DNA of 64,000 nucleotides, from assembly GCF_040676675.1 (NCBI RefSeq), contig NZ_JBFAPK010000003.1, positions 286,338 to 350,337 of the forward strand, written 5' to 3'. Both the position numbers and the translations under genes were made by a program. The first letter of the stretch is position 1, and the number at the start of each line of letters is the position of its first letter. This DNA is from JBFAPK01 sp040676675 (GTDB lineage Bacteria; Actinomycetota; Actinomycetes; Mycobacteriales; Micromonosporaceae). The notes under the pieces were generated by a model, which saw only the letters and a list, made by a program, of their open reading frames with translations, did not search any database and was not told the origin of the DNA. Shown here in pieces: positions 23,598 to 31,122 of the stretch.

Positions 23598-25205
23598 TCA
23601 GACGCCGGGGATGTCGCGGCGGCGCAGCCCCAGCAGCCCGGCCGCCGCCAGCAGCGCCGCCAGCAGCGTCAGCGTCACGAGCGGGGTCGCGGTCGCCTCG
23701 CCGCCGGGCAGGTGCGGCAGGTGGGTGAAGGGCGAGACGTCCAGGATCCACTGGTCGAGCCGGAGCGCGGGACCGACGATCGAGATCAGCATGCAGATCG
23801 CCAGCGCCCCCCAGCTCGCGGCGGCGACGCGGGGCAGCAGTCCGAAGAAGACCACGGCGACCGCCGCCAGCACCCAGACGCCGGGCAGTTGGACCATGGC
23901 GCCGGCCAGCACCCGGGGCAGCTCGCGGCCCGGGTCGCCGCTGTTCAGGCCGTGGGTGAGCCCCATGGCCAGGCCGCTGGCGGCGAGCGTGGCGGCGGGG
24001 CCCAGCAGGGCGAAGACGAGGTGGCTCGCGGCCCAGCGGAGCCGCCCGGTGGCGGTGCCGAGTACCGCCTCGGCGTGCCCGACCGCCTCCTCCTCGCGCA
24101 GCCGCAGGGTGGCCTGGATGGCGTACCCGGCCGAGATCAGCCCGAACAGGCCCAGCGTGCCGGCGAGGTAGCTGTCGATCAGCCCCTGCGCGCCGCCGAT
24201 GCGCCGGAAGACGTCGGCGAGTTCCGGTGTGTCCCGTACCAGGTCCCCGATGCCCTCGGCGACGCCGCCCATCACCACCCCGAGCGCGGCGAACCCGGCG
24301 ACCCAGCCGGCCAGCAGGCCGCGGTGCAGCCGCCAGGCCAGCGCCACCGGCGAGCGCAGCCCGGGCGCGGCCGAGGCCGGGCCGAGCCGCGGCGGCAGCA
24401 GCCCGGCCCCGATGTCGCGCCGTGCGGCGAGCGTCACGGCCGCGAGGACCAGCAGCGCGGCGAGGCCGACGGGCAGCAGCGCCAGCGCCCAGCGATCGCC
24501 GCCGTACGGGTGGATCCGGTGCACCCAGCCGATCGGCGAGAGCCAGGAGAGCCAGGAGAGTGCGCCGTTGCCGGTGGCGCTCAGGTCGCCGACCACGCGT
24601 AGCACGTAGGCGACCCCGAGCACCAGGATCGCGATGCCCCGGGCCGACCGGGCGCCCGTGGTCAGCTGCGCGGCTACCGCGCCGACCGCGGCGAAGACCC
24701 ACCCGGACAGCGTGAACTCCAGGCCGAACGCCCAGGAGCCGGCGACGGGCAGGTCCTGGCTCGTCATGCCGAGCGCCAGCAGCGCGCCGAGGAGCGCGTT
24801 GGCGGCGAACGTGGTGAGCAGCGCCGCCGCCAGACCGGCGTGCCGGCCGACGACCGTGGCGCCGAGCAGCTCGCGCCGGCCGGCCTCCTCGTCGGTACGG
24901 GTGTGGCGGACCACGGTGAGGATGCTGAAGAGCCCGATCATGCCCGGGATGAAACCCGCCCGCCAGGAGACCAGCTCGCCGAGGCTCGACCCGGTCAGCA
25001 GGCCGTAGAGCGTCACGAAGCTGGCGTTGTGCTGCATCAGATGGGCGTAGTCCGCGCGCTGGGCGGCGGTGGGAAAGAGTTCGTTGATCGAGGCCACGTA
25101 GGACAGCGGCACGACCGCGATGAAGACCACCCAGAGTGGCGTCAGTACCCGGTCGCGGCGCAGGATGAGCCGGGACAGCTGGCCGGTGCCGGCGAGCGCG
25201 GTCAT
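23598..25205 (-). CDS. ABC-2 type permease, polyketide-antibiotic exporter family
   Basis: A 535-residue integral membrane protein with about twelve hydrophobic segments arranged as two similar halves. This is the fused double-permease form typical of the tetronasin/polyketide exporter family. The first half begins 'LILRRDRVLTPLWVVFIAVVPL' and holds 'RHTRTDEEAGRRELLGATVVGR'; the second half has the matching 'LRLREEEAVGHAEAVLGTATGR'. Its ATG overlaps the ATPase stop by ATGA, so the pair is translationally coupled. The frame is open to 25928, but that is shadow sequence of the ATPase gene. Together with the upstream ATPase and TetR genes it forms a drug-efflux operon. Confidence 0.9.
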   Translation of the reverse strand: MTALAGTGQLSRLILRRDRVLTPLWVVFIAVVPLSYVASINELFPTAAQRADYAHLMQHNASFVTLYGLLTGSSLGELVSWRAGFIPGMIGLFSILTVVRHTRTDEEAGRRELLGATVVGRHAGLAAALLTTFAANALLGALLALGMTSQDLPVAGSWAFGLEFTLSGWVFAAVGAVAAQLTTGARSARGIAILVLGVAYVLRVVGDLSATGNGALSWLSWLSPIGWVHRIHPYGGDRWALALLPVGLAALLVLAAVTLAARRDIGAGLLPPRLGPASAAPGLRSPVALAWRLHRGLLAGWVAGFAALGVVMGGVAEGIGDLVRDTPELADVFRRIGGAQGLIDSYLAGTLGLFGLISAGYAIQATLRLREEEAVGHAEAVLGTATGRLRWAASHLVFALLGPAATLAASGLAMGLTHGLNSGDPGRELPRVLAGAMVQLPGVWVLAAVAVVFFGLLPRVAAASWGALAICMLISIVGPALRLDQWILDVSPFTHLPHLPGGEATATPLVTLTLLAALLAAAGLLGLRRRDIPGV

Positions 25206-26131
25206 CGGGCCACCTCCGCGGTGGCGGTCCGGGAAGGCTGGTCGCCGCCGCGCTGGTAGTGCCGCAGGAACAGCTCCTCCAGCGTGGGCGGCTGACTGAC
25301 GAGGCCGCGTACGCCCACGGCGGTGAGCTGGCGCAGCGCGGCGTCCAGCGAGTCCGTGTCGACGTCGAAGCGCACCCGGCCGTCGTCGGTGCGCAGGTTG
25401 TGCACGCCCGGCAGGTCGGCCAGTCCCGCGGGCCGGCCGGCCAGGTCCGCCTCGATCGAGGTACGGGTGAGGTGGCGCAGGTCGGCGAGGCTGCCGCTCT
25501 CCACGGCCCGGCCGTCGCGGATGATGGTCAGCCGGTCGCAGAGCGCCTCGACCTCGGCGAGGATGTGGCTGGAGAGCAGCACGGTACGGTCGCCGCGCCG
25601 CTTCTCCTCCCGGATGACCTGCTGGAAGACCTCCTCCATCAGCGGGTCGAGCCCCGAGGTCGGTTCGTCCAGGATGAGCAGCTCCACGTCCGAGGCGAGC
25701 GCCGCGACCAGCGCGACCTTCTGCCGGTTGCCCTTCGAGTAGGCGCGGCCCTTCTTGCGCGGGTCGAGTTCGAAGCGCTCCAGCAGCTCGTCGCGGCGCC
25801 GCCGGTCCAGCCCGCCGCGCAGCCGTCCGAGCAGGTCGATCACCTCGCCGCCGGTGAGGTTCGGCCAGAGCGTGACGTCGCCCGGTACGTAGGCCAGCCG
25901 GCGGTGCAGCCGGGTCGCGTCGGCCCACGGGTCGCCGTCGAGCAGCCGCGCGGTGCCGCCGTCGGGCCGGATCAGCCCCAGCAGGACGCGGATCGTGGTG
26001 GTCTTCCCGGCCCCGTTCGGGCCGAGGAAGCCGTGCACCTCACCGGTGGGTACGGCCAGGTCCAGCCCGGACAGGGCGCGGGTACGCCCGAACGTCTTGA
26101 CCAGACCCTCAGTACGAATCGCCTCGGTCAT
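25202..26131 (-). CDS. ABC transporter ATPase, drug exporter type
   Basis: A 309-residue cytoplasmic ATPase. Walker A is 'GPNGAGKTTT' (~36-45), the signature is the divergent 'YSKGNRQK' in place of LSGGQ, Walker B is 'LLILDEPTSGLDP', and the H-loop is 'LLSSHILAEVE'. The C-terminal ~90 residues are the regulatory domain common in DrrA-like exporters. The signature lacks the canonical second Gly-Gln pair but keeps the serine and glycine, as seen in this exporter subgroup. The start at 26131 lies 23 bases inside the TetR gene, so the three genes are tightly packed. It energises the downstream permease. Confidence 0.93.
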   Translation of the reverse strand: MTEAIRTEGLVKTFGRTRALSGLDLAVPTGEVHGFLGPNGAGKTTTIRVLLGLIRPDGGTARLLDGDPWADATRLHRRLAYVPGDVTLWPNLTGGEVIDLLGRLRGGLDRRRRDELLERFELDPRKKGRAYSKGNRQKVALVAALASDVELLILDEPTSGLDPLMEEVFQQVIREEKRRGDRTVLLSSHILAEVEALCDRLTIIRDGRAVESGSLADLRHLTRTSIEADLAGRPAGLADLPGVHNLRTDDGRVRFDVDTDSLDAALRQLTAVGVRGLVSQPPTLEELFLRHYQRGGDQPSRTATAEVAR

Positions 26132-26816
26132 CGTCGGTGAACTCCTCGGAGCGCGCGGCGCCCGACGCGCCGCTGGTGGGTGGTGGTGAGGGGAACCGGT
26201 CGAGCATCGTGTGCAGCTGGGCGGCCTGTTCCGAGGTGAGCAGGGGATAGGTGAAGAGATCCACGAGACCGCCGAACATCCGTGCCTGGCCGGCCGGGCT
26301 GCGTACGTCGACGCCGAGGGCCTCGGACATCTGGTCCGGCATGAGGAAGAGCCCGGCCTGCGTCCCGACCAGCGCGGCGGCCCAGGCGCGCGGGTCCGGG
26401 CTGTCGACGTTGAGCCGGCTCAGCCACTCCTCGGCGACCCGCACCATCCGCTGGAACATGTCGCTCGCGGTGGCCGAGCCGTCCAGCATCGAGCGGACCA
26501 GGTAGTTCTGCAGCAGGCTGGCCATCGGGTGGGTCGAGCCGACGAAGGCCTGGTCGGCCATCCGGCCCTCAAGGAACATCTGTTCCCGGAACCGGTCGAG
26601 CCACTCCATGGCGTACGTGTCGCAGGCGTCGCGCAGCGCCTCCTTCGACCCGAAGTGGTGGCGGACGAGGCCGGAGGAGACCCCCGCCGCGGCGGCGATG
26701 TCCCGGATCGTCGCCGCGGCGATGCCGCGCTCGGCGAAGAGCCGCAGCGCCGCGTCCCGGATCCGGGCCCGGGCGGTGAGGTCGTCGGCGGAGCGCTCCG
26801 GTACGGGGCTAGCCAT
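26109..26816 (-). CDS. TetR-family regulator of the exporter operon
   Basis: A 235-residue repressor. The N-terminal helix-turn-helix 'IRDAALRLFAERGIAAATIRDIAAAAGVSSGLVRHHFGSKEALRDA' (residues ~18-63) is textbook TetR. The C-terminal ligand-binding domain is all-helical, and the last 25 residues are a disordered Pro/Ser/Asp tail whose codons overlap the ATPase gene start by 23 bases. It is the first gene of the operon and so probably autoregulatory, sensing the exported compound (inference). I could not find a convincing palindrome in the 136 bases upstream. Confidence 0.92.
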   Translation of the reverse strand: MASPVPERSADDLTARARIRDAALRLFAERGIAAATIRDIAAAAGVSSGLVRHHFGSKEALRDACDTYAMEWLDRFREQMFLEGRMADQAFVGSTHPMASLLQNYLVRSMLDGSATASDMFQRMVRVAEEWLSRLNVDSPDPRAWAAALVGTQAGLFLMPDQMSEALGVDVRSPAGQARMFGGLVDLFTYPLLTSEQAAQLHTMLDRFPSPPPTSGASGAARSEEFTDDDRGDSY

Positions 26817-26952
26817 GGGCGGAACCTGTACGGATGTGTCGCGGGTTATGCACGCGTACAGTCTACTGCACGCCTGTGTAGTCGCGCTGGTGCGGGCGAC
26901 CGTTCTTGACGCTTTCCATACGCGGGCGCCTCCCCGCGACGCTGGGCGGGAT

Positions 26953-28257
26953 TCAGCGGTTGGGGTCGACCGCCTGGTAGATGTCCGGTACCCCGTCGGC
27001 GTCGGTGTCGCGTTCCTCGGCGGCGCAGATCCGCCGGTACCGCCGGTTGCGCAGCCGCAGCACCGCCGTCGCCAGCACGGCGGCCAGCAGCGAGCCGGTC
27101 AGTACGCCGATCTTGCTGTGCTCGTCGCGCGGGCTGCCCGGGCCGAACGCCAGCTCGCCGATGAGCAGCGAGACGGTGAAGCCGATGCCGGCCAGCAGAG
27201 CCAGCCCGAAGACGTCCCACCAGCCGATCTCCTCGGCCAGCCGGGCCCGGGTGAACCGCTGCACGAGCCAGGTGGCGCCCAGCACACCGAGGGTCTTGCC
27301 GACCACCAGCCCCACGGCGACCCCCACGGCGACCGGGTCGGCGAAGCTCGCGGCCAGCCCGCCCGCGCCCGCGATGGAGACCCCGGCGGCGAAGAACGCG
27401 AAGACCGGTACCGCGACGCCGGCCGAGAGCGGCCGGAACCGGTGCTCGAAGTGCTCGGCGAGGCCCGGACCGGGGCCCGCGGCCCGGCGGACCACCGGAA
27501 CCGTGAAGGCGAGCAGCACCCCGGCGACGGTGGCGTGGATGCCGGAGGCGTGCACCAGCGCCCAGGTCAGCACGGCCAGCGGCAGCAGCAGCCACCAGGA
27601 CCGTACCCGCCGCCGCACCAGCAGCCCGAAGACGGCGAGCGGGACCAGGGCCAGCAGCAGCGGCGCCGGGTGCAGCGCGCCGGTGTAGAAGGCCGCGATG
27701 ATCACGATCGCGAGCAGGTCGTCGACGACCGCGAGGGTCAGCAGGAAGGTGCGCATCGCCACGGGCAGGTGGGTACTGATCACCCCGAGCACGGCCAGCG
27801 CGAAGGCGATGTCCGTGGCCGTCGGGATCGCCCAGCCGACCGGCGCGCCGTCGGCGCCCGCGTTGACCGCGACGTAGATCAGGGCGGGCAGGGTCATCCC
27901 GCCGAGCGCCGCGGCGACCGGCAGTACCGCCCGCTGGGGCGCGCGCAGGTCGCCGGCGACGAACTCCCGCTTCAGCTCCAGCCCGGCGACGAAGAAGAAG
28001 ATCGCCAGCAGGCCGTCGGAGGCCCACTGGCCGAGGGTCAGGTCCAGGTGGACGTCGGCCGGGCCGAGCCGGTACGCGGCCAGGTCGCGGTACGCGTCGC
28101 CCCAGGGGGAGTTCGCCCAGGCGAGGGCGAGCAGGGCGGCGCCGAGCAGCAGCAGCCCGCCGACCGTCTCGGTACGCAGGATGTCGCCGATCCGCCGCAT
28201 TTCGGGCCAGCTGCCGGGCACCAGCAGCGGCGGGACGGGTCGGCGCGGCGGGGCCAT
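26953..28257 (-). CDS. nhaA: Na+/H+ antiporter NhaA
   Basis: A 434-residue sodium/proton antiporter with about 12 membrane segments. The key residues of the NhaA mechanism are visible: Asp in 'TATDIAFALAVLG' and the Asp-Asp pair in 'AVVDDLLAIVII'. The segment 'GWWDVFGLALLAGIGFTVSLLIGELAF' is a family hallmark. The ATG at 28257 follows GGAGGA; the frame is open 18 codons upstream. The last ~20 residues, DTDADGVPDIYQAVDPNR, look like a thrombospondin-type Ca2+-binding loop, unusual for NhaA. Expected role: export of Na+ and pH homeostasis. Confidence 0.93.
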   Translation of the reverse strand: MAPPRRPVPPLLVPGSWPEMRRIGDILRTETVGGLLLLGAALLALAWANSPWGDAYRDLAAYRLGPADVHLDLTLGQWASDGLLAIFFFVAGLELKREFVAGDLRAPQRAVLPVAAALGGMTLPALIYVAVNAGADGAPVGWAIPTATDIAFALAVLGVISTHLPVAMRTFLLTLAVVDDLLAIVIIAAFYTGALHPAPLLLALVPLAVFGLLVRRRVRSWWLLLPLAVLTWALVHASGIHATVAGVLLAFTVPVVRRAAGPGPGLAEHFEHRFRPLSAGVAVPVFAFFAAGVSIAGAGGLAASFADPVAVGVAVGLVVGKTLGVLGATWLVQRFTRARLAEEIGWWDVFGLALLAGIGFTVSLLIGELAFGPGSPRDEHSKIGVLTGSLLAAVLATAVLRLRNRRYRRICAAEERDTDADGVPDIYQAVDPNR

Positions 28258-28379
28258 CTGGGTCCTCCGGAGGGGTCGACGGGTCAGCTCGCCGACCAGA
28301 CTTCCCGGCACACCGGTCCCTACCCTAACGGATCATCGCCCTGGCCGGGCAGATCATCACGACCGCCCCGGCCGTCGTC

Positions 28380-28445
28380 GGACGCCCGCCCAGTCACCGT
28401 CGGGCGTCCGTCCAGTCGCCGCCGGGCACCGGTTCAGTCGCGGCC
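28380..28445. repeat. three 22-bp degenerate tandem repeats across the LacI gene stop
   Basis: Units at 28380-28401, 28402-28423 and 28424-28445 share the core CAGTC and are about 77% identical to neighbours (17 of 22). The last unit contains the stop codon and final codons of the LacI-type gene; in the other two units the equivalent TGA reads TGG (on the minus strand). Confidence 0.7.
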
Positions 28446-29468
28446 GAACCGATGCTGGCTCGACTCGCGTACCACCAGCTCGGGTTCGAAGACCACCTGC
28501 TGGTGCCGGTGCCCGGCGGGATCGCCCGCCTCGTCGAGGAGCAGTTCGGCGGCGGTCTGACCCAGCCGCTGCCGGGGCTGGCGTACCGAGGACAGCGGCA
28601 CCGCGGCGGCCGCCGCGAACTCGATGTCGTCGTAGCCGACCAGGGCGATGTCCTCGGGTACCCGGACCTGCTGGCGGGTCAACCCCTGGAGCATGCCGAG
28701 GGCGATCAGGTCGTTGGCGCAGAAGACGGCGGTCGGCCGCGCCGCGCGGGGCAGGCCGAGCAGGCGGGAGACCGCGTCGCGCCCGGCCGCCACGGTGGGG
28801 CTGGGGATGTCCAGCCGGCGCAGGTGCTCCGCGCCGAGCCCCGCCTCCTGGAGCGCCTTCAGACCGCCGTGGTACCGGTCCCGGACCTGTTCGAGGCGCC
28901 ACGGCCCGCCCACGAAGGCCAGCCTCCGGTGCCCCGCCTCGACCAGGTGCCGGACGGCCAGCTCGCCGCCGAGCCGGTCGTCGACCGAGACCGAGCAGAG
29001 GTCGGGCAGGGGCGAGCGGCGGTCGAGCACCACCACGAGGATGCCCCGCTCGCGCAGCCGCAACAGCCGCTCGTTGACCGTCTCGACCGGCGTGATCAGC
29101 ACGCCCTGGACCCGCTGCTCCTCCAGCAGGTCCAGGTAGGCGTTCTCCCGCCCGACGTCGCCGTTGCTGTTGCAGAAGATCACCGCCATACCGGCCGAGC
29201 CGGTGGTGTCGTCGACGCCCTTGGCGATGTCGGTGAAGAACGGGTTCGCCACGTCGAGGACCACCAGGCCCAGGGTGCGGCTGCGGCCCCGGCGGAGCTG
29301 CCGGGCCGCGTCGTTGGGGACGAAGCCCAGCTCCACGATGGCGGCCCGGACCCGGGTACGGGTGGTCTCGGCCACGATGTCCGGCCGGTTGAGCACGTTG
29401 GAGACCGTCCCGACCGAGACGCCGGCGTGGTTGGCCACGTCCCGGATGCTCACCACCGGCGTCGACAC
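28434..29468 (-). CDS. LacI-family regulator of the rhamnose operon
   Basis: A 344-residue LacI-type repressor. The N-terminal helix-turn-helix and hinge 'SIRDVANHAGVSVGTVSNVLNRPD ... DAARQLRRGRSRTLGLVVLDV' is complete, followed by a periplasmic-binding-protein-like sensor domain ('PFFTDIAKGVDD', 'VCANDLIALGMLQ', 'VGYDDIEFAAAAAVPLSSVRQP'). The GTG at 29468 follows GGGAGG. It is the last gene of the rhamnose cluster, 101 bases after rhamnulokinase, and a LacI-type palindrome precedes the first gene of that cluster (34405-34418). It therefore very likely represses the cluster in the absence of a rhamnose-derived inducer (inference). Confidence 0.93.
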   Translation of the reverse strand: MSTPVVSIRDVANHAGVSVGTVSNVLNRPDIVAETTRTRVRAAIVELGFVPNDAARQLRRGRSRTLGLVVLDVANPFFTDIAKGVDDTTGSAGMAVIFCNSNGDVGRENAYLDLLEEQRVQGVLITPVETVNERLLRLRERGILVVVLDRRSPLPDLCSVSVDDRLGGELAVRHLVEAGHRRLAFVGGPWRLEQVRDRYHGGLKALQEAGLGAEHLRRLDIPSPTVAAGRDAVSRLLGLPRAARPTAVFCANDLIALGMLQGLTRQQVRVPEDIALVGYDDIEFAAAAAVPLSSVRQPRQRLGQTAAELLLDEAGDPAGHRHQQVVFEPELVVRESSQHRFGRD

Positions 29469-29569
29469 CGCTGCCTCCCACAAACCCGTATCGCGGACCC
29501 GCCGGATGCGATCCGTCACCCGGGAGTCACCCGATCTCGAAGGGTATACCGGCCGGCGGCCCGGGTCGG

Positions 29570-31024
29570 TCAGCGCGGGGCGGCCCGTACCGCCGCGGCG
29601 GCCCAGTCGTCCCGGCCGGGGCGCGGGTCGTACCGGCGTACCGGCTGGGTCCGGGCCACCAGCCGGCGGGCGGCGGCCAGGTCGGGCAGCACCTCGGCCG
29701 CGACCGCCTGGACCAGGACGTTGCCGAGCGCGGTCGCCTCCGCCGGGCCGGCCAGCACCGGCAGCCCGCAGGCGTCCGCGGTGAGCTGGCAGAGCAGCTC
29801 GTTGCGGGCGCCGCCGCCGACGACGTGCACCACCTCGACGTCCCGGTCGGCGAGCCGGGCGGCGGTGCGGAGCGCGGCACGGTACGCGAGCGCGAGGCTG
29901 TCCAGCACGCAGCGGACCACCCGCGCCGGGGTGTCGGGCTCCGGCTCGCCCCGGCGTACGCAGGCCGCCGCGATCCGGGCCGGCAGGTCGCCGGGGGGCA
30001 GGAACTCCGGGTCGTCCGGGTCGATCACCGAGCGCAGCGGCGTCTCCCGGGCGGCGGCGGCCAGCAGCCCGGCCAGGTCGTCGCGGTGCCAGGCCCGCAT
30101 CGACTCCTGGAGCAGCCAGAGCCCGGCGACGTTGCGCAGGAAGCGGATCCGGCCGTCGACCCCGACCTCGTTGGTGAAGTTGGCGGCCCGGCTCGCCTCG
30201 GTGCGCACCGGCCGGTCGAGCTCCAGCCCGACGAGCGACCAGGTGCCGCTGGAGACGTACGCGAAGGGCCGGTCGCCCGCGGGCACCCCGGCGACCGCGG
30301 AGGCGGTGTCGTGCGAGCCGACGGCGCGCAGCACGGCGCCCGGCCCGCCGGCGGCCAGCGGCAGCCCCGGGCGCAGCGCGCCGAGGACGGTGCCGGGGCG
30401 GTGGATCGGGGGCAGCAGGCCGGGCGGCAGCCCGAGCGCCGCCACCAGGGCCGGCGACCAGTCCATCGTGGACAGGTCGAGCAGGCCGGTGGTGGAGGCG
30501 TTGGTCAGCTCGGCGCCGACCCGCCCGGTCAGCCAGTAGCCGAGCAGGTCCGGGACGAGCAGCAGCGTCCGGGCGGCGGCGAACGCGGGGGTGTCCCGCG
30601 CCGCCGCCAGCTGGAACACCGTGTTGAACGGCAGGTGCTGCAGCCCGGTGACGCGGTACAGCTCCTCCGGGGGTACGGCGGCGTGCACCCGGGCCACGCC
30701 CGCCGCCGAGCGGGGATCGCGGTAGTGCACCGGGTTGCCGACCAGCGCGCCGGTCGCGTCGAGCAGCCCGTAGTCGACCGCCCACGAGTCGATCCCGACG
30801 CTGGCCGGCGCCGCCCCGGAGGCCGCGACCCGGTCCAGGCCCGCCAGCAGCTCCCGGTAGAGCCGCAGCACGTCCCAGTAGAGCCCGTCCGGCAGCGCGA
30901 CCGGCTCGTTGGGGAAGCGGTGCGCCTCGGCCAGGTCGAGCCGGTCCGCGCCGACCCGCCCGGTCATCACCCGACCGCTGGCGGCGCCCAGGTCGACGGC
31001 GACGACCGTGACCTCGGCGCTCAT
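29570..31024 (-). CDS. rhaB: rhamnulokinase
   Basis: A 484-residue FGGY-family sugar kinase that phosphorylates L-rhamnulose to L-rhamnulose 1-phosphate. The N-terminal domain has 'VVAVDLGAASGRVMTGRV' (RhaB-type phosphate-binding loop) and the catalytic Asp in 'VGIDSWAVDYGLLD'. The C-terminal domain has 'VSSGTWSLVGLEL', the adenosine motif 'VVGGGARNELLCQLTADACGLPV' and 'EATALGNVLVQA'. It follows the aldolase/dehydrogenase gene in the same operon, linked by a tiny ORF whose stop overlaps the rhaB ATG (ATGA at 31024-31021). Length and motifs are normal. Confidence 0.93.
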   Translation of the reverse strand: MSAEVTVVAVDLGAASGRVMTGRVGADRLDLAEAHRFPNEPVALPDGLYWDVLRLYRELLAGLDRVAASGAAPASVGIDSWAVDYGLLDATGALVGNPVHYRDPRSAAGVARVHAAVPPEELYRVTGLQHLPFNTVFQLAAARDTPAFAAARTLLLVPDLLGYWLTGRVGAELTNASTTGLLDLSTMDWSPALVAALGLPPGLLPPIHRPGTVLGALRPGLPLAAGGPGAVLRAVGSHDTASAVAGVPAGDRPFAYVSSGTWSLVGLELDRPVRTEASRAANFTNEVGVDGRIRFLRNVAGLWLLQESMRAWHRDDLAGLLAAAARETPLRSVIDPDDPEFLPPGDLPARIAAACVRRGEPEPDTPARVVRCVLDSLALAYRAALRTAARLADRDVEVVHVVGGGARNELLCQLTADACGLPVLAGPAEATALGNVLVQAVAAEVLPDLAAARRLVARTQPVRRYDPRPGRDDWAAAAVRAAPR

Positions 31025-31122
31025 CGCGGTGCCCCGCCGGCCGCGGTCGGGCCGCCCGTGGCGCCGGTTCCGCCCGTGGCGCCGGTCGCGGCCGGCCCGC
31101 CCGTGACGGTCGGGCGGGTCAT
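31021..31122 (-). CDS. 33-codon low-complexity bridge ORF between rhamnose genes
   Basis: ATG 31122 overlaps the stop of the upstream aldolase/dehydrogenase gene (ATGA), and its stop overlaps the rhaB start (ATGA at 31024-31021). It encodes a Thr/Gly/Ala/Pro peptide with repeated 'TGATGG'-like units made from a GGCGCC-rich DNA repeat. The two exact overlaps suggest that it serves to carry ribosomes from one gene to the next; a functional peptide is possible but not supported by conservation data here. Confidence 0.45.
   Translation of the reverse strand: MTRPTVTGGPAATGATGGTGATGGPTAAGGAPR

Noticed and set aside
26817..26952. A TetR operator in front of the exporter operon
   Set aside because: Only weak imperfect dyads (for example CTAC...GTAG around 26864-26881) are visible; none is convincing enough to list as a feature.
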